A DNA stretch of 64,000 bases from Chitinophaga sancti (GTDB lineage: Bacteria > Bacteroidota > Bacteroidia > Chitinophagales > Chitinophagaceae): the NCBI RefSeq assembly GCF_034424315.1, contig NZ_CP139972.1, positions 7,820,501 through 7,884,500 of the forward strand. The letters are read 5' to 3'. Positions within the stretch are counted from its first letter, which is position 1; each line of letters begins with the position of its first letter. Below are positions 54,198-63,593 of the stretch, in pieces. A program made the translations under genes and the position numbers. Under the pieces are notes generated by a model. It had not been told where the DNA came from and did no database searches. It saw only the letters and a list, made by a program, of their open reading frames with translations.

Positions 54198-55408
54198 CGT
54201 TTATCATAAAAGTAATCAGAGGTGGAAAGATGGCCTACTTCCAGATCAAGCAGGTGCTTTCGCGTGAGCTTTACAGATACCTGGCTAAGCAAAGCTTTGC
54301 CCTTTTTGTTCTCAAGCACCCTGTTTAACAGCCATTCGTATTTTGTTGCTATATTTTTCCAGGTGTAACGCCTTTCGGCAATTTCTTTCATCGTTTGCCC
54401 GAGAGATTTTAGTTGCTCTTCTCCTGATTCTTCTACCAGTAATGTTAACTCCCTGGCATTTCTAAAATAGACTGCTTTCCCTTCGGTGGTTGCCTTATTA
54501 TAAGAAACCCCAAATGCAAAAACCGGTAAGCCCAGGTACATTGCCTCTACCAGGGAAGGGTTGGTACCACCGGCACTATGGCCGTGGATATACAGCTGGC
54601 AATTTCCCCTTAATACATCGAGTTCACGCTGGTTATAAATTGGATCTAACAGGAGTATATGGGTACAGGATGCATATTTCTCTCTTAGATTTTTCCCATA
54701 ATCTGAATTGTTCCAGTTGCCAACTACTACCAGTTGCCGGGCCGGCATTTTTGAAAAGGCTTCCAGTACCAGGTCCAGGTTATTTTCAGGTTCAATCCTG
54801 CATACATTAAATGCATACTTTCCCGAAAGGAAGCTATACTTAGCACAATCCTCCTCCGATGGCGCAACTTTTATTGTATGATCTGCTCCATACTCTATAA
54901 TATTACTGTGAGATTTATAACGCATGGCTGTATAATCCTGGATAGCTTCATTGTCTGAGATGTCGGCATCAGAAAAACGAACAGCCAGCCATTCGGCCAT
55001 CCATAGGTATAAACGGGCGTATTTGTTCCACTTCTGCCTTTTCCATTCTATTCCATCTATCGAAATGACGATTTTCTTTTTTGTAAACAGTTTTACAAAG
55101 GGGAGAAGAATGCCCCCGCTCACCCCTAAGATTAGTAACACATCTGCATAAAAAAGGGCATGAATGATACTGATACAGTCATAGAAAATGCTTTGAATGC
55201 CGTTTGCATCCAATGGCAAATACACCAGCCTGGCGCCCTTATATGTACGAAGGCGACTTTTTTTTGCGTATTTTTTTCCCGAGCAGTAAACAGTTATGTC
55301 CCATTGTTTGGCAAGATTATCTACCAGATGTTCGGTTAGGGTCTCAAATCCTCCGTAATTTGCAGGAATTCCAACCGTTCCTATAATTGCAGCTTTTCTT
55401 TTTACCAT
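54194..55408 (-). CDS. DUF1972 glycosyltransferase (rhamnosyltransferase-type)
   Basis: A 404-residue GT-B enzyme. The N-terminal DUF1972 signature is GIPANYGGFETLTEHLV. The C-terminal half is a GT4-like domain: VCRIEPENNLDLVLEAF, then YIHGHSAGGTNPSLVEAMYLG with the E-x-x-x-x-x-x-E region partly replaced by GTNPSLVEA. Members add rhamnose or similar deoxysugars to lipid-linked intermediates. No membrane helix of its own; it acts at the cytoplasmic face. It overlaps the WecA-like gene by 4 bp. Confidence 0.88.
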   Translation of the reverse strand: MVKRKAAIIGTVGIPANYGGFETLTEHLVDNLAKQWDITVYCSGKKYAKKSRLRTYKGARLVYLPLDANGIQSIFYDCISIIHALFYADVLLILGVSGGILLPFVKLFTKKKIVISIDGIEWKRQKWNKYARLYLWMAEWLAVRFSDADISDNEAIQDYTAMRYKSHSNIIEYGADHTIKVAPSEEDCAKYSFLSGKYAFNVCRIEPENNLDLVLEAFSKMPARQLVVVGNWNNSDYGKNLREKYASCTHILLLDPIYNQRELDVLRGNCQLYIHGHSAGGTNPSLVEAMYLGLPVFAFGVSYNKATTEGKAVYFRNARELTLLVEESGEEQLKSLGQTMKEIAERRYTWKNIATKYEWLLNRVLENKKGKALLSQVSVKLTRKHLLDLEVGHLSTSDYFYDKR

Positions 55409-55506
55409 AACGTTGGAGGTTTAAATAGAATGATCGATTCTGATGCCAAAGTATAATTGGCTGAATTTCATTGTAATATGCTTTGTCTGGAAACGAATTT
55501 TTCCAA

Positions 55507-56640
55507 TTAGTGGAAAAAGATTCCATGATGTAGTTCCTGTTTAACCGGGTTTGCTAAAAACAAATTTTTGATTTTGTGTTTGAACATTTCCTGGGAAAAT
55601 TCAGCGGCTTTTGCTATGGCCGCATCTGATAGTTTTTGATATACGTCCCGGTGAGTGTGTAAATGATGGATTGCATTCTTAATATTATTAATGTTTCCCG
55701 CGTCTATACGATAACCTTCAACGCCTTCTGTAACAAGTTCACATATGCCGCCTATAGGAGGTACGATAGCAGGCAGACCCATGTACATACCTTCCAGGAT
55801 TGTCATACCGAAAGTTTCAATCCATAGGGGAGGCAGAGAAAGATTCAGAATAAGATGGGCCTGGCTATAAAAGGGAACCATTTCTTTTTGCACGGAAAGC
55901 ACATTGCAATTTGAAGGAACCCGGACTTGCTTTTTGAATGATAAAACTTTTTCGGGTTCGGCATTCAGCACCAGTATAAATTCTATTTCAGGCAGGAGCC
56001 TGGCGATTTCGACAAATTCAAATACCCCTTTATATTTCTTAAGGGAGCAAGCCATCAAAACGGTAAATGGAATTTTATCACGGTCTATAAAAGGTAGTAA
56101 GCAATCGGCATTGGCTGTAAAATCGGTGCCAAGTGCATTGTAGATGATTGCTGTTTTCCCTGGCGGGAAATTGAAATGTTTTGCTACGAATGAAGAAACA
56201 CAGATGAACCTGTCGCCGGTTTTTAATGCGATGTTAGTAAGCAATTTCCGGAGTAGAATGGGTTTTAGGGAAACCTCGTGAATATGCCAGGTAACCTGGC
56301 AGCCTTTCAGTTTTCCCGCAATTGCAGCTCCCGCAGGTAATAGTGTGTTAATATATAGAATATCCTCCCGTTTTAGGAATATCAACAACCGGCAAAACAA
56401 TATTAACTGTGCAAATGAAAAGTAAAGGAGTGTCAGGAACTTGTTGGTGCTCCACCTGTAAAAAATGGGATGATAATGCAGTGCCGGGTTACCGGAAAGA
56501 AAACCACTTCCCGAAGGGGTAGACGTGAAAATATGCGCCTCATAATGGCTTGCAAGTATGGCAAGACTCTGTTTTAATATTAATGGACTACCACTAAAAT
56601 CGTTAAGCAAGTGAACAGCTACTATTCTTTTCTGCTGCAT
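55507..56640 (-). CDS. Glycosyltransferase family 4
   Basis: A 377-residue GT-B protein. The N-terminal acceptor domain reads VAVHLLNDFSGSPLILKQ. The C-terminal donor domain has MACSLKKYKGVFEFVEIA and the E-x7-E motif IETFGMTILEGMYMGLPAIV followed by GGICELV. The donor is probably a nucleotide sugar, retaining mechanism. Its ATG lies 38 bp inside the 3' end of the preceding gene. The sugar specificity cannot be read. Confidence 0.9.
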   Translation of the reverse strand: MQQKRIVAVHLLNDFSGSPLILKQSLAILASHYEAHIFTSTPSGSGFLSGNPALHYHPIFYRWSTNKFLTLLYFSFAQLILFCRLLIFLKREDILYINTLLPAGAAIAGKLKGCQVTWHIHEVSLKPILLRKLLTNIALKTGDRFICVSSFVAKHFNFPPGKTAIIYNALGTDFTANADCLLPFIDRDKIPFTVLMACSLKKYKGVFEFVEIARLLPEIEFILVLNAEPEKVLSFKKQVRVPSNCNVLSVQKEMVPFYSQAHLILNLSLPPLWIETFGMTILEGMYMGLPAIVPPIGGICELVTEGVEGYRIDAGNINNIKNAIHHLHTHRDVYQKLSDAAIAKAAEFSQEMFKHKIKNLFLANPVKQELHHGIFFH

Positions 56641-57859
56641 ATGTATACACTTTATTTAGCATTTTCCCTCTTACATTCCATTGAAACAGATCCTGGTGAC
56701 GCTCGGTAGCGAGCAATTTTTCCTGTGCAAGCAATGGCGAATTCCAGTAGAGGTGTTGAAGTTTTTCGGAGATAGCTTTGACAGTAGGCCAATATTCATC
56801 CTGTTTTACAAGCAGGCAGGAGGAGGGGGCGACTAATTTCCCAGGTCCATCATTATCCAGGCATATTACAGGTAAGCCGAAACTCATGGCTTCCGGAACG
56901 ACCATGCCTGCACCTTCGTGCGAAGGGTAAAGAAACAGGGTGGCATTTGCATATAGCTTTTTCACTTCTTCCCGTGGCAGCCAATCAATAAATTTTATTA
57001 CCCCTTCTACCTGTTCTTCCCTGGCTATTTTATGAAGTAGCTCCGCTGCTGGCCCGCTTCCCGCAATTGTAAGAGATACTTTTGCTCTATCAGCAGCCGG
57101 CAAATTATTGTAAAACCAGGCAAACCCTCTTATGGTAAGATCAAACCCTTTTAAGGGTACCAATCGTCCTACAGATAGTATATTAAATGAATGCTGGAGA
57201 TCCTGGCTTATATAGGAGTTCTCTTTATCTGCAGCCACTGATGGATGAATAATAAAATTATTCTTAAGCCGTAGCTTTTCTACGGCAGCATTATTCATAC
57301 AAATGATTACATCTGCTTTGTGCTTACAAAGCCAAAGGAAAGGATCGGCATACCAAAATATATTCTTAATGACCCAGAGCAAGCGATCCTGTAAATAAGT
57401 GCGGGGTCCATATATGGGAAGAATATATTGGCGGGGAATTTTGTTATGATGCCCTACATGCCCCCATACAAACGGTTTCCCCAATATCCATAGGAAACTG
57501 GGGGTCCAGTCATTATGGAAGTTTAAATTGTGAACGAGGTCCGGATTTAACCGCTTCCTGAAAAGCCAGATTGCAAGCGTAAGTTGCCATAGATAATAAT
57601 ATATCATGCTTAGTAATGGTCCTTTTTTCCAGCGAATTGCCCACGAAGGCCAATCGAAGTAATAACAGGACAAACGATCAAAGTGTTCATTTTCAGGGTG
57701 TTCTTTACAATATTTTTCTATAGCAGGTTGATTATTTTTTCTGGTCACCGCAATTACCCGGTGGTTTTTGAGTGCTTGTAGGATCATATTCCACCCCATT
57801 GCATCTTCGGAACCTTTGTAAGGATTTACTGCATAAGCAGTAATGAGTACTGTCTTCAT
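56603..57859 (-). CDS. Glycosyltransferase family 4
   Basis: About 418 residues from ATG at 57859, chosen because MKTVLITAYAVNPYKGSED is the natural GT-B start; longer readings extend into the upstream acyltransferase. Donor-domain motifs: LSVGRLVPLKGFDLTIRGF, LTIAGSGPAAELLHKIA and PSHEGAGMVVPEAMSFGLPVI (E-x7-E). The acceptor domain has a hydrophobic helix near 95-115 (SMIYYYLWQLTLAIWLF) that may attach it to the membrane. It overlaps the next gene by 38 bp and follows the acyltransferase by 17 bp. Confidence 0.9.
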   Translation of the reverse strand: MKTVLITAYAVNPYKGSEDAMGWNMILQALKNHRVIAVTRKNNQPAIEKYCKEHPENEHFDRLSCYYFDWPSWAIRWKKGPLLSMIYYYLWQLTLAIWLFRKRLNPDLVHNLNFHNDWTPSFLWILGKPFVWGHVGHHNKIPRQYILPIYGPRTYLQDRLLWVIKNIFWYADPFLWLCKHKADVIICMNNAAVEKLRLKNNFIIHPSVAADKENSYISQDLQHSFNILSVGRLVPLKGFDLTIRGFAWFYNNLPAADRAKVSLTIAGSGPAAELLHKIAREEQVEGVIKFIDWLPREEVKKLYANATLFLYPSHEGAGMVVPEAMSFGLPVICLDNDGPGKLVAPSSCLLVKQDEYWPTVKAISEKLQHLYWNSPLLAQEKLLATERHQDLFQWNVRGKMLNKVYTYAAEKNSSCSLA

Positions 57860-57876
57860 AAGATGGAATTTATAAT

Positions 57877-58593
57877 TTAAGCAATAGCATTTACCTTCAT
57901 TTCCATATTGCGATGGCGTAAAACCCTGGCAGGGATGCCACCAATAACTACCCCGGGAGGAAAGGACCTGGTGACAACTGCCCCGGCAGCGATCACACAT
58001 CCCCGGCCGATTGTAACGCCATCCAGGATGGTTACTTTACTGCCTATCCAGCAATTATCTTCAATGGTAATCCCCAGTCGCTCTACTCCCTGGTGACGGA
58101 TGGGGATGTCAGGATCGGCATATATATGATTTTCCGGATGGCAACTAAAATACTGTCCTACTATACAGTCATTACCAATGCTAAGTCCTCCTGCGCCGCC
58201 CAGATACGCAAATTCTCCAATGCCCACATTACTTCCTATTACAATATAATTGCCGATATTATTAAAACTGGTCGCAACAATTAAGCGGCTAAATGCGCCT
58301 ATTCCAACATTATCACCGAAACTAATACCTTTCTTCCCTAAACCGCTCACCTGTACATAGTCTCCTAATTTCAAGAACTTTCCCCACCTGATCTTATTTA
58401 AAAATGAAAAATTGACACCCTTTCCCAACATCATATATTGTGGGTTTCTGCCCATGAAAAGCATTCTTCCGCCCCTGATCATTGCCATCAGCTGTTTACC
58501 GAAAAATATACCTACTTCAGCGTTAGTGACAGATGGATCAAATTGAAATTTCGGGTTTCTTAATTGTATGAAATATTCAATCAGCTTTTTCAT
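57877..58593 (-). CDS. Hexapeptide-repeat acyltransferase
   Basis: A 238-residue left-handed beta-helix protein. Hexapeptide repeats start near residue 70 (SFGDNVGIGAFSRLIVATS, VIGSNVGIGEFAYLGG), with the catalytic His in SCHPENHIY and the C-terminal coil ITIEDNCWIGSKVTILDG then VTIGRGCVIAAGAVV. It resembles WbbJ/maltose O-acetyltransferase-type enzymes that move acetyl from acetyl-CoA to a sugar hydroxyl. It overlaps the end of the 825-residue protein gene by 17 bp. Probable role: O-acetylation of the polysaccharide repeat unit. Confidence 0.9.
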   Translation of the reverse strand: MKKLIEYFIQLRNPKFQFDPSVTNAEVGIFFGKQLMAMIRGGRMLFMGRNPQYMMLGKGVNFSFLNKIRWGKFLKLGDYVQVSGLGKKGISFGDNVGIGAFSRLIVATSFNNIGNYIVIGSNVGIGEFAYLGGAGGLSIGNDCIVGQYFSCHPENHIYADPDIPIRHQGVERLGITIEDNCWIGSKVTILDGVTIGRGCVIAAGAVVTRSFPPGVVIGGIPARVLRHRNMEMKVNAIA

Positions 58594-61054
58594 GGCTTAT
58601 ATGCTTTATATGGTTTAGGACGATATTCAAGGTTTCATTTAATTGATTGTTTTCAATGGGTATATATTGGCTATTGCTATTTTTAGTAGATAATTTTTTA
58701 AAAAGGCTTAAATAATCCGATGTAAGGTGACTGATGGTATCGTAGTCCAGTTCCTGTTTCCTGCTTAAGATTAATTCTGGTGTAGCATATAAAAAGAAGT
58801 TGAGCTGGGGCTTTAACATCAGATGATAAAACCAGCGGATAAAAGAGGATGGCAACTGTATATTGCTTCGTCGCGCATCATTTATAAAATCAAAATAATA
58901 ACGGTCATAAAGCACGATGTAACCTTTGTTGACGTACCGGAACTGAACGATCCACTGCCCGATCAGGTAATCTGCCAGGTACCAGCAAAAGCGAAAGAAG
59001 GAGGATATCCATAACCGGTTATTCCCTTTCCGGGGCAGGGTAGATGCTGCCCGCAGTTCCGCCCCGGATTTTCCATACCGGAGACTACTGATGATTGGTA
59101 GTACTGATGGACGATGACGGATGACAATCACTTTTCTTCGCATACACTTTTCGATGAGGAACCTGGTTCTTTCTATTATTGTGCTTTTGCCGGCTCCGTC
59201 TACACCGGAGAAAGTAACGACAAAACCCCTGCGGTGAAAGATGCCCAGGAATGTGTCTGTACAATAAGCTGCCAAATTGGAAATTTTAGTACCTATAGCG
59301 TGATTAAATTCTTTGTATAAAGTGTTTTTCACCTGCTTGTACCATGCCTGGTTAAACTTGCCCACTTCTGTAAAGTTGCTTACCGGCAATTGATACTGTT
59401 GTTGCAGCATATTCGTTAGTGTAGTGCCATGCTGTTCAAAAAGATCCAGATATTCCTGGGGGATGTCACTGCGATTTAACCAATAAAATAACCAGGTATA
59501 TTTAAAATTGTCATCTGGTGCTGGTACATTTAGCCCATATTCATTTTTAACGATCCTGGAAAGCAATGTTTCTGCGGAAAGGAAGGTCTGTGATTTCCTT
59601 CTGAAATCATGTAATAAATCGATATGAAGGAGAGAACCGTCCAGTAAAATTAGTTCTACCTGCTGCATGAATGTTTTTCTGTTCACGTGCATTCTTGAAA
59701 CAAGGATATTCGATTTTAATTCCTGGATAATTCCAGGTAGCGCTGTCTTACTGATACAAATATCTACGTCTGAATGTTCGGGCAAAGATGCAAGCGTTTT
59801 ATATTTCCACTTCAGCAATGCATATTGTTTGTCATTTAGTACCTGGTTTAACGCGGCAAGCATTAACTTCCGGGGAGAACGTATGTTTTCCCTGGCGATG
59901 TGCCATAAAAGGGCATTATTCCATGTTTTTAACAGCCAGCTTACCTGTTTATGCCATTGAGGTTGCAGGTGATATACCTGTAGATAGTAAGTTATTGTTT
60001 CCAGCAGGTAGCATTTTTCCAGTAAATACAGGTTATTGCTGTCATTATTCAGCAATTGCTGCCATTGAGGTTGGTTAAATACTACATCAATCTCTTTCCT
60101 GATGGCAGCATATCCTTTGTTACCAATCAGAATACCTGACTGGTAAATAAAGTGAAAGAAATCAAACAGGTAAGGCATTTGATCCCGGCTTAGTTCCCAG
60201 TCAACCAGGATGAGCTGGTCCTGGTTATACATCACATTCCAGGGAGTAAAATCGCCGTGTGCGGTAGTTAAAGGTATCTGTTGATGGTCCCGGATGCTGT
60301 CTGCAAGGAGGCTCAGGTTATTTAAGAATGTATGATCAAACCTGGGATCGGATTGCTGCATGATATCTGAAATACGCCTTTTGATTTGTTGCAGGAAGGG
60401 TGCATGCTCTCCTTTCACAATACCATAATTAGTTTTCATCCATTCAAGTAATGGTTGTTGCGGTAAAGACCATATGCAATTAGTGCGTTGTGTATTGGCC
60501 CCGACATCTTCCTGTTTGCAGGTGACTCCCGTAAATATTGCTTCCGGGATTTTAACTTTTTCAGAAACCAGGGGTTTGTATTTATTGATTTGGATGGATT
60601 CCTTCCTGAGGTTAATGACAGCTCTGTCTGTGAGCGCAATTTTGATGAATACGCTATTGCCTGTTTGCGGATTTTTTTTCCATAAGATGGCCTTACGGTC
60701 TGGCCCGATAGTGCCTGAAAACCAGGCCCAGGAGTTGCCTGTTAGCTTGTCATTATAATAGTCGTCTGTCGTATACCAGGAAAAGCGACCATTGGAGATA
60801 AGAAAGGATAATCCAAGCTTGCTTAATAGATGAATGATTAGTGCAAACAAGCGGGGTTTCGTACCCGATATATGGTAAAAGCGCAGGTATTCAGCTTTTC
60901 GGCTATGTTTAGGCCAAATCCATCTTATAGTTCCATCTGGATTATTCCGGTAATAACAAGGGATTTCCTTATTACAATCCATATTCCTGTTTAATGAAGC
61001 AGGGATACAGGCCTTTTCAAGCGATTGGATAAAAAGTGTAATGTCAGGAAACAT
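58577..61054 (-). CDS. Three-domain fusion: APH-like kinase, nucleotidyltransferase-like segment, thymidylate-kinase-like P-loop
   Basis: An 825-residue soluble protein. Residues 1-110 are a unique N-terminal part. About 115-380 resemble an aminoglycoside-phosphotransferase/choline-kinase fold: H266-G-D-F-T-P-W-N273 is the Brenner motif and D285 in LVDWE the metal ligand. About 400-505 resemble a nucleotidyltransferase: H427-S-D-V-D431-I with a second acid D479 in LLHIDLLHD. About 608-820 are thymidylate-kinase-like: P-loop SGVDGAGKST (616-625) and YDRYY (716-720). Each putative active site keeps its key residues. It is embedded in the polysaccharide cluster between the polymerase (122 bp) and the acyltransferase (17-bp overlap). 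A job in making or attaching a phosphorylated sugar or alcohol substituent is plausible. The assignments of the middle domain and the substrate are inference. Confidence 0.8.
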   Translation of the reverse strand: MFPDITLFIQSLEKACIPASLNRNMDCNKEIPCYYRNNPDGTIRWIWPKHSRKAEYLRFYHISGTKPRLFALIIHLLSKLGLSFLISNGRFSWYTTDDYYNDKLTGNSWAWFSGTIGPDRKAILWKKNPQTGNSVFIKIALTDRAVINLRKESIQINKYKPLVSEKVKIPEAIFTGVTCKQEDVGANTQRTNCIWSLPQQPLLEWMKTNYGIVKGEHAPFLQQIKRRISDIMQQSDPRFDHTFLNNLSLLADSIRDHQQIPLTTAHGDFTPWNVMYNQDQLILVDWELSRDQMPYLFDFFHFIYQSGILIGNKGYAAIRKEIDVVFNQPQWQQLLNNDSNNLYLLEKCYLLETITYYLQVYHLQPQWHKQVSWLLKTWNNALLWHIARENIRSPRKLMLAALNQVLNDKQYALLKWKYKTLASLPEHSDVDICISKTALPGIIQELKSNILVSRMHVNRKTFMQQVELILLDGSLLHIDLLHDFRRKSQTFLSAETLLSRIVKNEYGLNVPAPDDNFKYTWLFYWLNRSDIPQEYLDLFEQHGTTLTNMLQQQYQLPVSNFTEVGKFNQAWYKQVKNTLYKEFNHAIGTKISNLAAYCTDTFLGIFHRRGFVVTFSGVDGAGKSTIIERTRFLIEKCMRRKVIVIRHRPSVLPIISSLRYGKSGAELRAASTLPRKGNNRLWISSFFRFCWYLADYLIGQWIVQFRYVNKGYIVLYDRYYFDFINDARRSNIQLPSSFIRWFYHLMLKPQLNFFLYATPELILSRKQELDYDTISHLTSDYLSLFKKLSTKNSNSQYIPIENNQLNETLNIVLNHIKHISHEKAD

Positions 61055-61176
61055 GGGATATGTTTTTATTACAGGGGCCAGAATAATGCCACTGTAAATA
61101 AATCACATAATTTACTGAATTATAATCTGTTATGGTTTTTTGGAATAAGTTCGTTTTCCACCGCGCGGAAACTTAT

Positions 61177-62487
61177 CTATGCATGGGAAAATTTATCTGA
61201 AGATAATCGGGCTCGTTTTTTTAGCAGATAGAACTTTTCAGCAGGCGTTAACCTGAGTGGTGGTCTAAGGGAAATAATGAAAATCAGCATTTGGAAGAAT
61301 AGTATTCCATAGTTCGTTTCGCCAAATATGCCAAATTCAGTAAAGGAGTTAATTAATACTGGAATGATAATTCCAAGTAACATAAGTTTTTTTTCCTGTT
61401 CTTCTCTTAAGAACCCCCGGAAGGTAAAAACCAGTTGTACCAGGACAAGGCATAATCCTACAAAGCCCAGGTTCATCAGGACTTGCATGAAGGTGTTATG
61501 TGTCATATGGCCGGCATAAGTATGTACACTCTCAAATTTATCTTTATAATCTATGCGCATGAATCCAAATCCCAGTAATGGTTCCCTTGGCAGGCCCTCA
61601 CTGATCAGGGCTTTCCAGAAAGGCATTCTTCCGGTCATTGATAATATATCGTCGATCCCACCTTTGCGCAAAATCAGTTTTTCAACAGCTACCGGGATTG
61701 CAGCGATCACAGCGGCGTATATTCCGTAAATTATCAACTTGCTATTTAATCTCCTGACATGAAAAAATACGATTATTAATAAACCGACCAGGGATGAGCG
61801 GGATTTGGTCAATATCAGTACATACACCATAATGGCTATCTTAATGATAGTCCAGGCCTTTTTCTTAAATCTGTAAAGATCAAAGATAAGGCAGGATACA
61901 CCCAGTCCACATAGCATGCCCAGCTCATTGGGATTCATGATATATCCGCCCAAACGCCTGTCTTCACCACCTTCCACCAGGCGGAAATAAGTATCCGGAT
62001 CCACGATCATTCCAATAACAAAAATAGCTAACAGCATGAAGGCAACATTTCCCATCAGGTTATAAAAGCGGATGTCATTCCCCGGGAAATAAGTTTCTAA
62101 AAGCATCAGTGATTTAACATAGTAGAATGAAAATACAAGGCTTTCAAGATCCATAAACCATTGCAATGCACTATAACCCACATCTGTGCTCCATAGAAAT
62201 GAGATAAACCCCAGGATGAGGTATGAGAAATATAGGAATGGAGACACCTGGTTCACCCATCGGAAGCCTCCGATAGCTCCTTTATTAATAATTTTATAGT
62301 GAATAACAATTATCCAAATGGTCATTCCCAACCTGCCGATTACTTTTATCACGCGGGTAATGTTCACATTTTCACTCCAGGTGAAAAAGCCAGCCACCAT
62401 AATAAATAGTATTATGGTAAGCAGGATATTTATCTGCTTTAAGAATTGCTTATTAGGCCTTAGCAGGTCATCGGGATTGTTCTGCAT
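61177..62487 (-). CDS. O-antigen polymerase / ligase-type membrane protein
   Basis: A 436-residue polytopic protein with about ten to twelve helices and a large periplasmic loop (~260-330, including MPFWKALISEGLPREPLLGFGFM and HTYAGHMTHNTFMQVLMNLG). The Wzy/WaaL-type pattern of Arg near SRSSLVGLLI and His in the periplasmic loop (THNTF) is present. It polymerises lipid-linked repeat units, or ligates the chain to an acceptor. Its start overlaps the previous glycosyltransferase by 28 bp. It is either Wzy or WaaL; the cluster context favours Wzy. Confidence 0.87.
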   Translation of the reverse strand: MQNNPDDLLRPNKQFLKQINILLTIILFIMVAGFFTWSENVNITRVIKVIGRLGMTIWIIVIHYKIINKGAIGGFRWVNQVSPFLYFSYLILGFISFLWSTDVGYSALQWFMDLESLVFSFYYVKSLMLLETYFPGNDIRFYNLMGNVAFMLLAIFVIGMIVDPDTYFRLVEGGEDRRLGGYIMNPNELGMLCGLGVSCLIFDLYRFKKKAWTIIKIAIMVYVLILTKSRSSLVGLLIIVFFHVRRLNSKLIIYGIYAAVIAAIPVAVEKLILRKGGIDDILSMTGRMPFWKALISEGLPREPLLGFGFMRIDYKDKFESVHTYAGHMTHNTFMQVLMNLGFVGLCLVLVQLVFTFRGFLREEQEKKLMLLGIIIPVLINSFTEFGIFGETNYGILFFQMLIFIISLRPPLRLTPAEKFYLLKKRARLSSDKFSHA

Positions 62488-63593
62488 TCATACATCGCAT
62501 TAAATTGTGAAAGGACATTAGACCAGCTAAATTCATTTTCAATCATTTTACGGGTATTGAATTTATATTGGGCTTTATCAACGGGGGATTTCATTTCATG
62601 ATAAAGGGAATTCAGCCCGTTAAAAATCTCTTCAGGTTCAGTGTGTGCTATTACCTTTCCAGCTTTATATTTTCTAATATAATCTCCCATATTGGTGGCC
62701 TCGGTAACAAGGCAGGGAATTCCCATCGCAGCAGCTTCAAGAATAGCAGAGGGCAATCCTTCATTTCGGCTGGGACTGGCAAAAACTGAGCATTGAGAAA
62801 GGATATCTTCTTTTTGATTACCATATTGGGCTCCCCAGAATTTTATCCTGTTTGCAGCGGTCAAACTATGGGCTAGTTTTTCAAGGATTTCTCTTTCCGG
62901 CCCATCACCAATTATCCACAGGTCGGCATGCGGATGTTTGGAGAAGAACATGTCAAATCCAATTACTAACTCCTTCAGGCCTTTGGTATAAAGGTCCATT
63001 CGCCCGCAATATCCAATAATAAATCCAGGTGAGGGTGTAATATTACCTGGCATTGGTGTCAGATCAATGCCATAAGGGATCAATACGGTTTTATCATTCG
63101 GGTATATTTTTTTCAATCCTTCAATTTCAGATTGCCCGAGTGAGTGGATTGCCATGGCATTTTTGAGCAATGTAGACTCAAAATAATGGAAGTAAAATTT
63201 TTTTACCAGGTTATTTCGATTCATTGCGATAACGTTGTAACTACCATGAGGCGTAATCACAAAAGGGATGTTGTACTTATGTAATAGTTTGCAAATGGTA
63301 TAGAATTGAGGAATAAAACCTCCATGTAAATGAAATATTATTTGTTCACCGGCCTTTTTCCTGATTTCATTTTCCAATTCAGATGGTATTGAAAAAGGGA
63401 AGTATTTTTTTCGGAAAAGTTTTGTTGGAAATATGCGTATCGGGTAATTATGTAAGAGATCAGATGCAATCCCCCACACATTTACCTGAAGGCCTGCGAG
63501 TGTTTGGCGGGATACTAATTCATTGACGACCCGGTTTACTCCATTCATCCGATCTGGATTGGCTTTTCCAAGGATTATATGGCAGATTTCCAT
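62460..63593 (-). CDS. Glycosyltransferase family 4
   Basis: About 377 residues from ATG at 63593 (MEICHIILGKANPDRMNGVN), which is the typical GT4 start; longer readings lie inside the flippase gene. Donor domain: GYCGRMDLYTKGLKELVIGF, LWIIGDGPEREILEKLA and SPSRNEGLPSAILEAAAMG (E-x7-E). The acceptor side has HLHGGFIPQFYTICKLLHKY and TPHGSYNVIAM. It overlaps the flippase end by 19 bp and the polymerase start by 28 bp. Confidence 0.92.
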   Translation of the reverse strand: MEICHIILGKANPDRMNGVNRVVNELVSRQTLAGLQVNVWGIASDLLHNYPIRIFPTKLFRKKYFPFSIPSELENEIRKKAGEQIIFHLHGGFIPQFYTICKLLHKYNIPFVITPHGSYNVIAMNRNNLVKKFYFHYFESTLLKNAMAIHSLGQSEIEGLKKIYPNDKTVLIPYGIDLTPMPGNITPSPGFIIGYCGRMDLYTKGLKELVIGFDMFFSKHPHADLWIIGDGPEREILEKLAHSLTAANRIKFWGAQYGNQKEDILSQCSVFASPSRNEGLPSAILEAAAMGIPCLVTEATNMGDYIRKYKAGKVIAHTEPEEIFNGLNSLYHEMKSPVDKAQYKFNTRKMIENEFSWSNVLSQFNAMYECRTIPMTC

